From NCBI RefSeq assembly GCF_020165855.1, contig NZ_JAIUFY010000005.1, forward strand, positions 667,235 through 731,234: a DNA stretch of 64,000 bases, given 5' to 3'. The position numbers and the translations under genes are program-made. The notes under the pieces were generated by a model. That model did not search any database. It saw nothing but the letters and a program-made list of their open reading frames with translations, and was not told where the DNA came from. Every line of letters starts with the position of its first letter. Position 1 is the first letter of the stretch. Shown piece by piece: positions 17,997-27,547 of this stretch. This stretch comes from Celeribacter litoreus. GTDB taxonomy: Bacteria > Pseudomonadota > Alphaproteobacteria > Rhodobacterales > Rhodobacteraceae.

Positions 17997-20183
17997 TCAG
18001 CCGATGATGGCGTTCAGCGTTGCGGATGGGCGCATGATGCCTGCCACTTTGGCCGGATCTGCATGGTAGTAGCCGCCCATATCTGCCGGGCTGCCTTCGC
18101 CTGCCGCGAGTTCTGCGAGAATGGTTGCTTCTTTCTCTGCGAGGGCGGCCGCGATCGGTGCGAAGTGTGCGGCGAGGTCTGCGTCGTCACCCTGAGCGGC
18201 CAGAGCCTCTGCCCAGTAGCGTGCGAACCAGTAGTGCGAGGAGCGGTTGTCGTTCTGACCGACTTTGCGCTCCGGCGATTTGCCTTCGAGGAGAAGCTTT
18301 TGCGTCGCATCTTCGACCGCAGCGCCGAGAACGGCGGCTTTCGGGCGAGATTTGGTGGCGAGGAAGTTGTAGCTTTCGCCGAGCGCACAGAACTCACCGA
18401 GGGAGTCCCAACGCAGGTGGTTTTCTTCCTGAAGCTGCTGGACGTGCTTCGGAGCAGAGCCACCGGCACCGGTCTCAAACAGGCCGCCACCGTTCATCAG
18501 CTTCACGATGGAAAGCATTTTCGCGGAGGTGCCAAGTTCGAGGATCGGGAAGAGGTCGGTGAGGTAGTCACGCAGCACGTTGCCGGTGATGGTGACGACG
18601 TTCTTACCTTTGCGCATTTCTTCCCAGGTGAAGCGGGTGGCTTCGCGCGGTGCGAGGATCGGGATGTCTTTGCCAGCTTCTTTCAGAGCCGGTTCGACGT
18701 ATTTGATCAGCTCCGCGTCGTGTGCACGGTTGGCGTCGAGCCAGAATGCGCCAGCGCCTTCTGCGTCGAAGCGTTCGATGCCGGTTTTGATCCAGTCGAG
18801 GATCGGAGCCTTTTTCGCGGTGCAAGAGCGCCAGATATCGCCAGCTGCGACCTCATGGGAATGCAGCACGTCGCCATTGTCGAGAACGATTTCGACTTTG
18901 CCGTCAGCAGACATCTCGAAGGTGGTCGGGTGGGAACCGTACTCTTCGGCCTTTTGAGCCATCAGGCCAACGTTGGACACGGCGCCACAGGTGGTGACAT
19001 CGAGCGTGCCGGTTTCTTTGAAGTACTCAACGGTCTCGTCGTAGACGCAGGCGTAGGAGTTGTCCGGGATACAGCACTTGGTGTCAGCCGCTTTGCCATC
19101 AGGACCCCAGCCGATGCCGCCAGCTTTGATCACAGCCGGCATGGAGGCGTCGATGATCACGTCGGACGGGACGTGCAGGTTGGTGATGCCTTTGTCGCTG
19201 TCGACCATGTAGAGCGGCGGCTTGGCTTCGAGCGCGGCTTTCAGGTCAGCTTCCATCTCTGCGTTGCCGGCGATGAGTTTTTCCAGAGCGCCGATGCCGG
19301 AGTTCGGGTTGAAGTCGAGCTTATCACCGTGCTTGGCGAGGAAGTCTTCGAGGTAGACAGACACGAAGTGGCCGAAGAGGATCGGGTCGGAGACCTTCAT
19401 CATCGTGGCTTTGAGGTGCACGGAGAACAGAACACCGGGTTCCATGCTCGCGACTTCTTTTTTGATGTAATCACGCAGAGCAGCAGCGGACATGAAGGTC
19501 GCGTCGACGACTTCGCCTTCGATGTACTTCAGGCCGTCTTTGAGAACGGTCTCGGAGCCGTCTTTCGCGGTGAAGACGATCTTCGCGCCACCGGCCTGTG
19601 CAGCCGTGATGGTTGCGGATTTTTCGTTCGCGAAGAAGTCATCTCCGGGCATCGCGGCCACAGTAGTTTTGGACGTAGATTTCCACTCACCCATGCGGTG
19701 CGGGTTGGCTTTTGCGTATTCTTTAACAGCCTTGGCGGAACGACGGTCGGAGTTGCCTTCACGCAGAACCGGATTCACAGCGGAGCCTTTAACGGTGTCG
19801 TATTTCGCGCGGACAGCTTTTTCTTCGTCAGTCTGCGGATCGGCCGGGTAGTTCGGGATCGGGTAGCCTTGGGACTGTAGCTCTTTGATGGCGGCTTCGA
19901 GCTGCGGAACGGATGCGGAGATGTTCGGGAGCTTGATGACGTTGGCATCCGGCGTTTTTACGAGTTGGCCGAGTTCCGCGAGGTCGTCGGAGACGCGCTG
20001 CTCTTCGGTGAGAAGATCAGGGAAGAGGGCGAGGATACGACCGGCAAGAGAGATGTCGCGCGTGGCAACGGAGACACCCGCAGCATCGGAGAAAGACTGA
20101 ATGATCGGCAGGAGCGAACCACGTGCAAGCTCGGGCGCTTCGTCTACGATGGTGTAAATGATGTCGGGGGTCTTGTCGGCCAT
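17997..20183 (-). CDS. icd: Monomeric NADP-dependent isocitrate dehydrogenase
   Basis: This 728-residue protein is the monomeric (about 80 kDa) form of isocitrate dehydrogenase, which converts isocitrate to 2-oxoglutarate in the TCA cycle with NADP. The N-terminus ([20 protein letters not shown]), the [12 protein letters not shown] substrate-binding stretch and [20 protein letters not shown] toward the C-terminus are characteristic, as is the overall length; the dimeric type is near 400 residues. It is a single gene with its own terminator. Whether the genome also carries the dimeric enzyme is unknown from here. Confidence 0.96.
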   Translation of the reverse strand: MADKTPDIIYTIVDEAPELARGSLLPIIQSFSDAAGVSVATRDISLAGRILALFPDLLTEEQRVSDDLAELGQLVKTPDANVIKLPNISASVPQLEAAIKELQSQGYPIPNYPADPQTDEEKAVRAKYDTVKGSAVNPVLREGNSDRRSAKAVKEYAKANPHRMGEWKSTSKTTVAAMPGDDFFANEKSATITAAQAGGAKIVFTAKDGSETVLKDGLKYIEGEVVDATFMSAAALRDYIKKEVASMEPGVLFSVHLKATMMKVSDPILFGHFVSVYLEDFLAKHGDKLDFNPNSGIGALEKLIAGNAEMEADLKAALEAKPPLYMVDSDKGITNLHVPSDVIIDASMPAVIKAGGIGWGPDGKAADTKCCIPDNSYACVYDETVEYFKETGTLDVTTCGAVSNVGLMAQKAEEYGSHPTTFEMSADGKVEIVLDNGDVLHSHEVAAGDIWRSCTAKKAPILDWIKTGIERFDAEGAGAFWLDANRAHDAELIKYVEPALKEAGKDIPILAPREATRFTWEEMRKGKNVVTITGNVLRDYLTDLFPILELGTSAKMLSIVKLMNGGGLFETGAGGSAPKHVQQLQEENHLRWDSLGEFCALGESYNFLATKSRPKAAVLGAAVEDATQKLLLEGKSPERKVGQNDNRSSHYWFARYWAEALAAQGDDADLAAHFAPIAAALAEKEATILAELAAGEGSPADMGGYYHADPAKVAGIMRPSATLNAIIG

Positions 20184-20436
20184 GAGGGTCCTCCAGTTTG
20201 ACGATTCTTCCCGATGCCTTACGTGGCCTTACGGGGCTTGCCCATGCGGGTAACCGAAATAGGGCACTCAAGTCAATGTGTGCCGTGGTATACCGATTGC
20301 TTTTGAACAAATCTTCTGCGCAGTCTGGATGGTAGCGTTAGCTGATCATTTGGCTGTGACACTGGAACGGATAAACAGGGTTTCCATTCTCGTGTCATGG
20401 TGAAAAAATGAGCGGCATGCGGGCGTGTCGAGAAAT

Positions 20437-20452
20437 CGGTTTCCAGAAACCG
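20437..20452 (+). promoter_or_regulatory. Palindrome upstream of Anbu operon
   Basis: CGGTTTC-CA-GAAACCG is a perfect seven-base inverted repeat, 45 bases before the first gene of the Anbu operon. It could be a repressor or activator site, or a small hairpin in the leader. Confidence 0.45.
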
Positions 20453-20477
20453 AGAATCCGATTGTGAAGCGTAGGGC

Positions 20478-20497
20478 GGAGGAATTAATTTTATTCC
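20478..20497 (+). promoter_or_regulatory. Ribosome site with overlapping hairpin, long spacing
   Basis: GGAGG (20478-20482) is the only plausible Shine-Dalgarno but is 15 bases from the ATG at 20498. Between them GGAAT (20481-20485) can pair with ATTCC (20493-20497). Folding would shorten the effective spacing or hide part of the site. No other start codon fits the frame. Confidence 0.35.
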
Positions 20498-21925
20498 ATG
20501 AATGAAGAACAAAAGATCTTTGACGAGATGTGGGGCCGCAATGACGAGTTGCGCGATCCTTACAAGGAATTCCAAAGCTGGTTTCAAGGCGAAGACCTGA
20601 AGCGGCTTCGTGCAAAACAGCGTGAGGCGGAAGAGGTTTTCCGGCTGACCGGCATCACCTTCAACGTTTACGGACGCTCAGAAGCAGAGGAACGGTTGAT
20701 CCCGTTCGACATCATTCCGCGCGTTATCGCAGGGCGTGAGTGGCAAAAGCTCTCCAAAGGGATCGAGCAACGTGTGCGTGCCATCAATGCGTTCCTGCAC
20801 GACATCTACAACCGCCAGGAAATCATCAAAGCCGGCCGTCTCCCGCGCGAAATGATTTCGCGGAACGAAGCCTTCCTCCCTCAGATGATGGGCATGACCC
20901 CTCCGGGTGGCGTCTACACCCACATCGTCGGGATCGATCTCGTCCGGACGGGCGATGATCAGTTTTACGTGCTCGAAGATAATGCGCGCACGCCGTCGGG
21001 TGTGTCTTACATGCTCGAGAACCGCGAGACGATGCTCAAGATGTTCCCTGAGTTGTTCTCGACGAACCGCGTGCAGCCGGTCCAGAACTACCCGACGAAC
21101 CTGCGTCGCTCGCTCGCGGCCTGTGCACCGAACAAGTGTGAAGGCACGCCGACCGTCGCAGTGCTCACGCCGGGTATCTACAACTCTGCCTACTACGAAC
21201 ACTCGTTCCTCGCGGACCAGATGGGCGTCGAGCTTGTCGAGGGCCACGATCTCCGCGTCGTAGACGGTCGCGTCGCCATGCGGACGACCGAAGGTTACAA
21301 GCCGATTGACGTGCTCTACCGCCGCGTCGATGACGATTTCCTCGATCCTCTGTCGTTCAATCCGGAGAGTGCTCTCGGTGTGCCGGGGATCATGGATGTC
21401 TACCGCTCCGGCGGCATCACCATCGCGAACGCGCCGGGTACGGGGATCGCCGACGACAAGGCGATCTACAGCTACATGCCCGATATCGTCGAATTCTATA
21501 CCGGCGAAAAAGCCATCCTCGAAAACGTGCCGACATGGCGCTGTTCCGAAGCGGACAGCCTCGCATATGTGCTCGACAACCTCGCGGAACTGGTGGTCAA
21601 AGAAGTCCACGGGTCCGGCGGTTACGGCATGCTGATCGGTCCGACCGCGAGCAAGAAAGAGATCGCCGAGTTCCGCAAGAAACTCGAAGCGAAGCCGGGC
21701 AACTACATCGCCCAGCCGACACTTTCGCTCTCGACCGTGCCAATCTTTACCAAGGCCGGCCTTGCACCGCGTCACGTCGATTTGCGTCCTTTCGTTCTGT
21801 GTAGTCCTGAAGGCATCAACATCACGCCGGGTGGTCTGACTCGCGTGGCGCTGCAGAAGGGGTCGCTCGTGGTGAACTCCAGTCAGGGCGGCGGCACCAA
21901 GGACACTTGGGTGCTGGAAGACTAA
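20498..21925 (+). CDS. Circularly permuted ATP-grasp protein (DUF404/407 type)
   Basis: This 475-residue protein is the COG2308-type circularly permuted ATP-grasp enzyme that occurs with alpha-E, transglutaminase and Anbu genes. Recognisable blocks are RLIPFDIIPRVI near residue 66, GVYTHIVGIDLVRTGDDQFYVLEDNARTPSG-type text around 136-170 and PDIVEFYTGEKAILENVPTW near 328. ATP-grasp folds ligate carboxylates to amines, so a peptide or amide ligase role has been proposed; no substrate is established. It is the first gene of a four-gene operon, and alpha-E follows after 18 bases with GGAGG. Confidence 0.9.
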   Translation: MNEEQKIFDEMWGRNDELRDPYKEFQSWFQGEDLKRLRAKQREAEEVFRLTGITFNVYGRSEAEERLIPFDIIPRVIAGREWQKLSKGIEQRVRAINAFLHDIYNRQEIIKAGRLPREMISRNEAFLPQMMGMTPPGGVYTHIVGIDLVRTGDDQFYVLEDNARTPSGVSYMLENRETMLKMFPELFSTNRVQPVQNYPTNLRRSLAACAPNKCEGTPTVAVLTPGIYNSAYYEHSFLADQMGVELVEGHDLRVVDGRVAMRTTEGYKPIDVLYRRVDDDFLDPLSFNPESALGVPGIMDVYRSGGITIANAPGTGIADDKAIYSYMPDIVEFYTGEKAILENVPTWRCSEADSLAYVLDNLAELVVKEVHGSGGYGMLIGPTASKKEIAEFRKKLEAKPGNYIAQPTLSLSTVPIFTKAGLAPRHVDLRPFVLCSPEGINITPGGLTRVALQKGSLVVNSSQGGGTKDTWVLED

Positions 21926-21943
21926 GGGCAGGAGGAAAGAACA

Positions 21944-22885
21944 ATGCTGGGAAAAACCGCAAACGGCCTCTACTGGATGTACCGCTATCTGGAGCGTGCT
22001 GAAAACACCGCCCGTCTGATTGAAACCGGCCAACGGATCGGTCTCACGCGCCTTGATCAGGATGATGACGAATGGGCCTCTGTGATGCAGAGCGCGTCGA
22101 TGTTTCATGGCTATAAAGAGACCCATGACGAAGTCACGAAAGACGGAGCTATCGATTGGATGCTCCGCTCCAAGGACAATCCGTCGTCCGTCTTGTCGAG
22201 CATCAGCGCCGCCCGCCAAAACGCGCGCCTTGTGCGCACCGCGCTCACCAACGAAGTGTGGGAAGCCTTGAATGGCTGCTACATGAAGGCGCAGGAAATT
22301 CTCAAACGCAAAGTGACCGAGCGGGATTTGCCAGCGGTCCTCGAAGTGATCCGTCAACGCACGGCTCTGGTGCGCGGGATGACGCATGGCACGATGTTGC
22401 GGAACGACATCTATGATTTCGCGCGCCTCGGTACTTTCCTTGAACGTGCGGATAACACGGCGCGTATTCTCGACGTGAAGTACTACGTGCTTTTGCCGTC
22501 TGCCTTCTCCGTGGGTTCCTCGCTCGATAACGTGCATTGGGAGACCATTTTGCGCAGCCTGTCAGCGCGCGGTGGCTTCCGGATGGCCTATGGCTCACAG
22601 GTCAACGCCCGCGATATCGCGCAATTCCTGATCCTCGACAAACGCATGCCGCGCTCGTTGAACTTCTGTGCGACGAAAATCTACGCAAACCTGCGCTATC
22701 TGGCGTCCGACTACAAAACGGAACCGGAGTCGTCTGTCCTCGCGCAGCGGCTTGTTGAGAGCTTCATGCACAATGACATCGAAGTTGTCTTCGAGGCCGG
22801 TCTGCACGAATATATTCAATCTGTCCTGAACGCTCTGGGAGAGCTCGGTGCGCAGATTGAAAAAGACTACCGCTTCTACGAGTAA
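21944..22885 (+). CDS. Alpha-E domain protein (DUF403)
   Basis: This 313-residue, largely helical protein begins LGKTANGLYWMYRYLERAENTARLIETG, which is the alpha-E signature, and keeps the two basic/acidic helix repeats (RNDIYDFARLGTFLERADNTARIL). Alpha-E proteins always accompany the permuted ATP-grasp protein and are thought to act with it, perhaps as part of the same ligase. The ribosome site is good, and only five bases separate it from the transglutaminase gene. Confidence 0.9.
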   Translation: MLGKTANGLYWMYRYLERAENTARLIETGQRIGLTRLDQDDDEWASVMQSASMFHGYKETHDEVTKDGAIDWMLRSKDNPSSVLSSISAARQNARLVRTALTNEVWEALNGCYMKAQEILKRKVTERDLPAVLEVIRQRTALVRGMTHGTMLRNDIYDFARLGTFLERADNTARILDVKYYVLLPSAFSVGSSLDNVHWETILRSLSARGGFRMAYGSQVNARDIAQFLILDKRMPRSLNFCATKIYANLRYLASDYKTEPESSVLAQRLVESFMHNDIEVVFEAGLHEYIQSVLNALGELGAQIEKDYRFYE

Positions 22886-22890
22886 CCATC

Positions 22891-23694
22891 ATGCGCCTCT
22901 CGATCCGTCACACGACCCGCTACACGTTTGAAAATCCCGTCACCTACGGGCTTCAGCAACTTCGCAAAACACCAAAGAGCACGCATGGTCAGGAAGTCCT
23001 CGATTGGGAGATTTCCGTCACCGGGGGCACGAAAGAGCTCAACTACATCGACCACCTCAACAACGTGGTTGATCTGATCTCGTTCGAGAAAGACACCCAT
23101 GAACTCACGATCACCTGTCAGGGGACCGTGGAGATTTCCGAGACGCACGGTGTTGTCGGGCGTCATATTGGCCCCGCTCCGCTCTGGTTCTTCGAGCAGG
23201 TGACACCGCTCACCAAACCCGGCAGCGGTGTGCGCGCTCTGGTGCGCAAGCTTGAGGGCGAGAATGATCTTGAGCGCCTGCATTCTCTGTCGCGTGCGGT
23301 GGGTGAGGCCGTCACCTACGAAGTCGGGGCGAGCGATACAGAGTCGACTGCTGAAGAGGCGCTCGCAGAAGGAAAAGGCGTCTGTCAGGACCACGCGCAT
23401 GTGTTTATCTCGGCCGCGCGCGAAATGGGCTTTCCGGCGCGCTATGTGTCCGGCTACCTGATGATGGACGACCGCACCCTTCAGGATGCCACGCACGCAT
23501 GGGCCGAAGCCCATATCGATGGCCTCGGATGGGTCGGATTCGATGTGTCGAACGAAATTTGTCCCGATCAGCGCTATGTGCGCGTTGCAACAGGTCTGGA
23601 CTATCAGGGGGCAGCACCTGTAATTGGCACAAGATTCGGCGGAGAGGGTGAAACGCTCACTGTCGAAATCGAAGTGATTCAACAACAGCAGTAA
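22891..23694 (+). CDS. Transglutaminase-like cysteine protease
   Basis: This 267-residue protein has a beta-rich N-terminal domain (about 1-120) and a transglutaminase-like core. The catalytic cysteine is in GKGVCQDHAHVFISAAREMG (about residue 169), the histidine in DATHAWAEAHIDGLGWVGFD (near 204) and the aspartate follows in that block. The length is normal for COG1305 members in Anbu operons. In such operons it may cleave or form the isopeptide-like product of the ATP-grasp partner; this is inference from context. Confidence 0.9.
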   Translation: MRLSIRHTTRYTFENPVTYGLQQLRKTPKSTHGQEVLDWEISVTGGTKELNYIDHLNNVVDLISFEKDTHELTITCQGTVEISETHGVVGRHIGPAPLWFFEQVTPLTKPGSGVRALVRKLEGENDLERLHSLSRAVGEAVTYEVGASDTESTAEEALAEGKGVCQDHAHVFISAAREMGFPARYVSGYLMMDDRTLQDATHAWAEAHIDGLGWVGFDVSNEICPDQRYVRVATGLDYQGAAPVIGTRFGGEGETLTVEIEVIQQQQ

Positions 23695-23707
23695 AGGCTG
23701 ACGGGAA

Positions 23708-24439
23708 ATGACCTATTGCGTTGGCATGATGCTCGATGCGGGCCTCGTCATGATGTCCGACACGCGCACCAACGCGGGCGTCGACAATATTTCGACTTTC
23801 AAGAAGATGTTTACTTGGGAAGAACCCGGCGAACGTCTTCTCACGGTAATGACTGCGGGCAACCTCGCGACCACGCAGGCGCTTGTGTCGATCCTCGATG
23901 AACGCACCAAAGCGCCCGAGGACCGTGAGCCGTCGATCATGTCAGCGCCCTCGATGTTTCAAGTTGCGCGTCTTGTTGCGCGCACACTTAAAGAGGTCAT
24001 CGCAAGCAATGCAGACGAGGGCCAGCGCGCCGATAGTGCCTTCAACGCGACCGTGATACTTGGCGGTCAGATCAAAGGATCGCCGCCGCGTTTGTTCCTG
24101 ATCTATCCCGAAGGCAACTTCATCGAAGCTGGCAAAGAGACACCGTTCTTCCAGATCGGCGAAACGAAATACGGCAAGCCGATCCTCGTCCGCGCGTTCG
24201 ACCCGCAGATGTCCTTTGAGGATGCGGTGAAACTGCTGCTCGTCTCTTTTGACAGCACAGTGAAAGCGAACCTTTCTGTGGGCCTTCCGTTTGATCTTCA
24301 GGTCGTTGAGAGAGACACCTACAAAGTGGCTCAACAGCGCCGGATTGAGGGCGACGATCCTTACTATCTCGAGATTTCGACGAGTTGGGGTGAATTGCTC
24401 AAATCGGCGATGGATAGCTTGCCCGGTTTCGAATTCTGA
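23708..24439 (+). CDS. Anbu, proteasome-like peptidase (ancestral beta subunit)
   Basis: This 243-residue protein belongs to the Ntn-hydrolase fold of proteasome beta subunits. After removal of Met1 the N-terminal residue is threonine (TYCVGMMLD), with Asp17 in SDTRTNAGVDN and lysines at 31-32 completing the expected active site. The VDNISTFKKMFTW text separates Anbu from HslV. Anbu assembles into open helical rings in the cytoplasm. It is the last gene of the operon, 13 bases after the transglutaminase gene. Its substrates in the cell are unknown. Confidence 0.92.
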   Translation: MTYCVGMMLDAGLVMMSDTRTNAGVDNISTFKKMFTWEEPGERLLTVMTAGNLATTQALVSILDERTKAPEDREPSIMSAPSMFQVARLVARTLKEVIASNADEGQRADSAFNATVILGGQIKGSPPRLFLIYPEGNFIEAGKETPFFQIGETKYGKPILVRAFDPQMSFEDAVKLLLVSFDSTVKANLSVGLPFDLQVVERDTYKVAQQRRIEGDDPYYLEISTSWGELLKSAMDSLPGFEF

Positions 24440-24516
24440 GCCCTGCGCGGCCTCTTCGGTCTTGAGCGATCGGCGTGAGGCCAGTATGCACTCCCGAGCT
24501 TTGGGAGGAGCAAGGG

Positions 24517-25968
24517 ATGGATACCGAACACACGACCGAGGGTCTTGATCCGGAGGATTGGGACCGCTTTCGGGCTGAGGCTCATGCGCTCCTCGACCTT
24601 TGTGTGGATCGTCTTCAGGGCGCGCGAGACTATCCATGGCAACTCATGCCGCGCGAAGACATCCCTCGGCTTGCGCTGTCAGGTACCGGCACAGGTGAGG
24701 TCGCAGCCACCCGGCGGATGATCTCCGAAATCCTTCCTTATCACACTGGCAACACTCACCCGCGGTTCTGGGGATGGGTGCATGGCACGGGCCTCGCGCA
24801 CGGGTTGTTGTCGGAACTGGTCGCGACCACGATGAATTCCAACTGCGGCGGGCGCGACCATGTGGCGAGTTACGTGGAGCGTTCAGTCATCGATTGGGCG
24901 CGGCGGGTGATGGGCTTTCCGGAAACGGCCTCTGGCGTGCTTGTGACCGGCACATCGCAAGCCACCGTCGTCGCTCTCATGTCTGCCCGCACCCGCGCAC
25001 TCGGAGCGGCCTCACGCAAAGAGGGGATACAGGGTGCACCGCTCGTGGCCTACGCGGGAGCGGGGGTCCACAGTTCTTCGGCCAAGGCAATGGAGCTTTT
25101 GGGTTTGGGCTCAGACGCGCTCCGCAGCATTCCCGAGACAGATCAAGGTATGGATTTGAACGCGTTGCGCGCGCGGATCGCAGCGGACAAAGCGGCGGGT
25201 CTTCGTCCATTTGCCGTGATCGGGACCGCAGGGTCGGTGGACTTGGGGCGGTTCGACAATCTCGACGCGCTCGCAGATATCGCACGGGATGAGGGGCTTT
25301 GGTTTCATGTCGATGGCGCTTTCGGCGCGTGGACACGTCTTGCAGACGCGCCGTGGCGGCACCTCACGGACGGGATCGAACGCGCTGACAGTCTCGCATG
25401 CGATTTCCACAAATGGCTCTCTATTCCCTACGATTGCGGGCTGGCCCTCATCCGCGACGGCGCAGATCAACGCGCGGCTTTCGCATCGCGCCCCGCCTAT
25501 CTAGAAGGGCAAGCCGCAGGTCTTGCCGGGGCGGAGCCGTGGTTCTGTGACTATGGCGTGGACCTGTCCCGTGGCGATCGCGCGTTGAAAGTTTGGATGG
25601 CCGTCGAAAGTCTCGGAGAGGCGCGGCTCGGTGGCTCCATCACGATGAATTGCCAACAGGCTGCGCGGTTCGCCTCAGAGGTCGCGGAGCGGGCGGACAT
25701 GGACCTCATGGCGCCCGTCATCTCGAATATCTGCGTGTTCACGGCTGCGGCTAGCCTCTCTACAGAGGAGCAATCGGCGCTCAACACCCGCATTTCCCAT
25801 GAGCTGCAACTGTCAGGCGAGGCGGTGTTCTCGACGACCAAAGTGGATGGCGTGACCTGTTTGCGCGCGGCCTTCGTCAATCACCGCACGCGGGACGAAG
25901 ATCTCGTCGCAGCAGTCGCGGCCATCGTCGAGGCGCGGGAACATCTCAAAATGTCGGGCGTGCTTTAG
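24517..25968 (+). CDS. PLP-dependent group II decarboxylase
   Basis: This 483-residue protein resembles aromatic-amino-acid/glutamate decarboxylases. Visible features are HTGNTHPRFWGWVHGTG, the SGVLVTGTSQATVVAL cofactor phosphate loop, HVDGAFGAW with the cofactor aspartate, and the Schiff-base lysine K299 in DFHKWLS. I use the ATG at 24517 because GGGAGGAG lies six bases upstream; an in-frame ATG at 24475 lacks one. Substrate (tyrosine, tryptophan, aspartate or other) cannot be decided. The stop overlaps the tsaD stop on the other strand. Confidence 0.87.
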   Translation: MDTEHTTEGLDPEDWDRFRAEAHALLDLCVDRLQGARDYPWQLMPREDIPRLALSGTGTGEVAATRRMISEILPYHTGNTHPRFWGWVHGTGLAHGLLSELVATTMNSNCGGRDHVASYVERSVIDWARRVMGFPETASGVLVTGTSQATVVALMSARTRALGAASRKEGIQGAPLVAYAGAGVHSSSAKAMELLGLGSDALRSIPETDQGMDLNALRARIAADKAAGLRPFAVIGTAGSVDLGRFDNLDALADIARDEGLWFHVDGAFGAWTRLADAPWRHLTDGIERADSLACDFHKWLSIPYDCGLALIRDGADQRAAFASRPAYLEGQAAGLAGAEPWFCDYGVDLSRGDRALKVWMAVESLGEARLGGSITMNCQQAARFASEVAERADMDLMAPVISNICVFTAAASLSTEEQSALNTRISHELQLSGEAVFSTTKVDGVTCLRAAFVNHRTRDEDLVAAVAAIVEAREHLKMSGVL

Positions 25969-26957
25969 GGCGTCTCTAGGCTCAAGTTCGGCTTCGGCTG
26001 CAATCCCGGCTGAAGCCCTCGCTCGATATAGTCCCATGTCGCCATCGCGATCATGGCCGCGTTGTCCGTCGCCCATTTCGTCGGCGGCAGGCACAGCTCA
26101 ACGCCGTGTTTCCCAGCCACTTCCGCCATCGCCTCACGCAACTGCGGGGAGGCCGCGACTCCGCCCACGATGACGAGCGACTTCGGTTTGCACTCGGTCA
26201 GTGCCCGGTCAGCCTTGGCCGCGAGAACGTCCATACAGGCGGCCACGAAAGAAGCGGACATGTCTTCGGTCGAGACGTCTGGATGCTGTTCAATGTGACG
26301 CGCCACAGACGATTTGAGACCGGAGAATGAGAATTCATAGCCCTCATTCTTCATCGGGCGGGGCAGGCGGAGAACTGGCGTGCCAAGTTTCGCGGCCTTA
26401 TCAATCGCCGGACCACCCGGCATCCCGAGATCGAGCATCCGCGCGACCTTGTCATAACTTTCGCCCACGGAGTCATCGCGGGTCGTGCCGAGGAGGCGAT
26501 AGGACCATGGGTCTTTGAGCTCGGCCACGAGAGTATGACCGCCGGACACAAGCATGATTACCGCCGGAAAGACCGTGCTGCCGCTTTCCAACTCCACGGA
26601 CCGAATATGCCCGCGCAGGTGGTTCACGCCGTAAGCGGGGACATTCCACCCCATAGACAGGGCCTCAGCAGTCGACAAACCGACCAGCAGCGACCCGATC
26701 AGGCCGGGGCCACGGGTCACGCCAATCGCCGTGAGGTCTTTGGGCGTGACAGAGGCATCAGCCATCACCCCTTCGATGGTCGGCAGGATGGCTTCGAGGT
26801 GCGCGCGTGAGGCGAGTTCCGGATACACGCCGCCGAATGCTTCATGGATTTCAAACTGAGACACAGTTCGGATTGCCGCGACATGGCCGCTTCGGTCCAC
26901 GAGGGCGACAGAAGTGTCGTCACACGAGGTTTCAATGCCGAGGATCAGATCACGCAT
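25965..26957 (-). CDS. tsaD: TsaD, t6A tRNA modification threonylcarbamoyltransferase
   Basis: This 330-residue protein transfers threonylcarbamoyl to A37 of ANN-decoding tRNAs. It shows GIETSCDDTSVALV at the N-terminus, the metal histidines H113 and H117 in HLRGH (E. coli H111/H115), LVSGGHT, and NAAMIA near the end. The arginine in HLRGH replaces the usual acidic residue, and the protein is slightly short. Its start overlaps tsaC by 13 bases. Together with tsaC, tsaB and tsaE it makes a full set, which is unusual in this group. Confidence 0.9.
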   Translation of the reverse strand: MRDLILGIETSCDDTSVALVDRSGHVAAIRTVSQFEIHEAFGGVYPELASRAHLEAILPTIEGVMADASVTPKDLTAIGVTRGPGLIGSLLVGLSTAEALSMGWNVPAYGVNHLRGHIRSVELESGSTVFPAVIMLVSGGHTLVAELKDPWSYRLLGTTRDDSVGESYDKVARMLDLGMPGGPAIDKAAKLGTPVLRLPRPMKNEGYEFSFSGLKSSVARHIEQHPDVSTEDMSASFVAACMDVLAAKADRALTECKPKSLVIVGGVAASPQLREAMAEVAGKHGVELCLPPTKWATDNAAMIAMATWDYIERGLQPGLQPKPNLSLETP

Positions 26958-27547
26958 TCCAAGACCTTCGCAATCTCTTCTTCGCTCACGACGCCCAAGC
27001 GTTCGATATGCACAGGTTCGTCGATGCAGTTCACAATTGTGGACGGCGCGGGCGCAGCGCTCTCGCCCGGCACCACGAGATCGGGTGTCCCGTCGAGTTG
27101 GGCGCAGGCGTCATCGGTCGTTTCGGGCGTCGCTTCGCCAGAGAGATTGGCAGACGTCACCATCAACGGCCCGACGATGCGCATCGTTTCCAGCAGCCGA
27201 TCGTTATTCGGGATGCGCACAGCGATCTCGACGCGATCTTTGAGCCAGTGGGGCGCGCGGGTCTGATCAATCGGCAGAATGAGGGTGAGGGCACCCGGGA
27301 CAAATTTGCTCGCGATCAGTTGGGCCGCGCTCAGGGACAGGTCCGCACCCAGTTCGAAAATCTGATCTTCATTGGCGACCATGATGGGTAGGTTCTTGTC
27401 CCGCGGGCGCTGTTTGAGTGCGTAGATGCGATCCACAGCCTCTGGAAAGGTCGGGGAGGCAGCGAGGCCGAGCACGGTGTCCGTCGGAATGAGGACAACG
27501 CCGCCTTCTTCAAGAACCTTTGCGATTTCTGCGACGGTCGGGGTCAT
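26945..27547 (-). CDS. tsaC: TsaC-like L-threonylcarbamoyladenylate synthase
   Basis: This 200-residue YrdC/Sua5-family protein makes threonylcarbamoyl-AMP from threonine, bicarbonate and ATP. Motifs: GGVVLIPTDTVLGLAASP, KQRPRDKNLPIMV and SANLSGEATPETTD. I set the start at 27547, where GGAGGTG precedes the ATG and ATGA overlaps the tsaB stop; an ATG at 27571 is in frame but would overlap tsaB by 28 bases. It is the short form without the Sua5 C-terminal domain. Confidence 0.9.
   Translation of the reverse strand: MTPTVAEIAKVLEEGGVVLIPTDTVLGLAASPTFPEAVDRIYALKQRPRDKNLPIMVANEDQIFELGADLSLSAAQLIASKFVPGALTLILPIDQTRAPHWLKDRVEIAVRIPNNDRLLETMRIVGPLMVTSANLSGEATPETTDDACAQLDGTPDLVVPGESAAPAPSTIVNCIDEPVHIERLGVVSEEEIAKVLECVI

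Larger units (their letters stand above)
20184..20497. other. Divergent promoter region, icd and Anbu operon
   Basis: This 314-base region serves the minus-strand icd gene and the plus-strand Anbu operon. It contains an interrupted palindrome (20437-20452) and a short hairpin next to the ribosome site (20478-20497), both listed. I see no RNA gene in the rest. Confidence 0.6.

Noticed and set aside
18063..19880. 605-codon open frame on the plus strand
   Set aside because: It is wholly antisense to isocitrate dehydrogenase and composed of repetitive low-information residues, typical of a GC-rich shadow frame.
20678..22537. 619-codon open frame on the minus strand
   Set aside because: It is antisense to the ATP-grasp and alpha-E genes, rich in His and Arg, with no family resemblance.
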